Source: Gordius sp. MW1 | Lineage: Eukaryota > Nematomorpha > Gordioida > Gordea > Gordiidae | DNA: 64,000 bases | Direction of reading: 5' to 3' | NCBI GenBank assembly: GCA_964036665.1 | Contig: OZ038526.1 | Coordinates: 28,086,001-28,150,000 of the forward strand | In this document: in pieces, positions 63,517 through 64,000 of the stretch | Position numbering within the stretch: the first letter of the stretch is position 1 | Layout of the letters: every line of letters starts with the position of its first letter | The notes under the pieces: generated by a model | What the model was told of the DNA's origin: nothing | What the model saw: only the letters and a program-made list of their open reading frames with translations | Databases searched by the model: none | Translations under genes and position numbers: made by a program

Positions 63517-63757
63517 CAGTGGCGTAAATGGGGGGGGACAGGAAATTTCCCCCCCCCCGTCTGTTTTTTGATTAATAACTAAATTAAATGGGTTAAAATA
63601 TTATAGTTTAGTTACATCAAAGACTTTAAGACACTTATAAAAACCTAGAAACATAATATATACATCAAATTTAATTTGATTGAATTTTTGACAAAATGCG
63701 TTGTAAATTTTTTTTGCCAGATTCCCCCCCCTCTTAAAAATCCTGGCTACGCGCCTG
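63517..63757. mobile_element. hAT MITE, CAGTGGCGTA...CTACGCGCCTG family
   Basis: Ends CAGTGGCGTAAATGGGG and CCTGGCTACGCGCCTG with octamers TAAGGGCC and TAAGGGCT (7 of 8). 241 bp. Its centre matches 55840-56045. Confidence 0.9.
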
Positions 63758-64000
63758 TAAGGGCTACTACTCACACTTAGGGGTACTCAAATTACAGAAA
63801 TTTGAATTTTTTGCAATGGTGTGTAGTATTTTCTTCACATGGGCGCTTTAAATATAGAATATATTCTAATTATATTTATTAAATATAATACCTTATCAAA
63901 CAAAATAAAAATACACAACAAATTAAGTAAACCTTTTATGATTAAAAAAATGTAAGCCGAAATCTTGCCGAAAAAACTCGCATAGTATCGTCTCAATATC
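63758..64000. other. AT-rich end of window
   Basis: No feature recognised. Confidence 0.4.

Overview
The window looks like nuclear DNA of an animal: it is AT-rich, has very low gene density, and is full of hAT-type DNA transposons, MITEs, a Ty3/gypsy LTR element and several satellites. It holds one clearly recognisable host gene, an AMMECR1 homologue split into five exons over 16.5 kb on the minus strand (60287 down to 43819). Its predicted protein (337 residues) is close in sequence to metazoan AMMECR1. An arthropod-like source is a weak guess from wording such as [10 protein letters not shown]; the sequence alone does not settle the taxon.

Layout. 1-560 and 14973-15425 are two diverged direct copies of one sequence. 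Between them lies a 13.2-kb minisatellite (1555-14770) with a 39-bp unit whose orientation flips about every 130-700 bp, giving roughly 33 alternating blocks, in effect a chain of large inverted repeats. 15.4-19.4 kb is AT-rich DNA with a degenerate tRNA-like sequence (17953-18020) and a doubtful Cys-rich ORF. 19.4-26.8 kb is a composite satellite (about 25 units carrying facing CCAATGG/CCATTGG boxes, four long units and tRNA-like pieces) bracketed by hAT-like ends rich in CGGGTCGGG. 26.8-31.0 kb holds small repeats and one MITE. 31.0-38.1 kb is a 112-bp tandem array split by a broken Ty3/gypsy element (31477-37918, TSD TTCC), whose 3' LTR carries a 2.1-kb AT-rich insert. A possible 46-codon membrane smORF (38159-38299) and a 280-bp tandem repeat follow. 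39841-42180 is a decayed hAT element with transposase remains. 43.6-60.3 kb is the AMMECR1 gene, its introns loaded with MITEs. 60.3-64 kb is upstream DNA with a second hAT fossil (61385-62465) and a short hAT MITE (63517-63757).

How the parts relate. Most mobile DNA here belongs to hAT lineages with 8-bp target duplications. The CAGTGGCGTA elements with transposase remains have ends close to those of the many CATGGGCGTAGCC MITEs, so a shared transposase source is plausible. A second MITE family (TAGTGTTGTAAAA, nearly full palindromes) was found only inside or at the edge of AMMECR1, and one copy landed exactly at the stop codon, duplicating it. The strand-alternating minisatellite is the most unusual structure; if transcribed, its RNA would fold into long hairpins.
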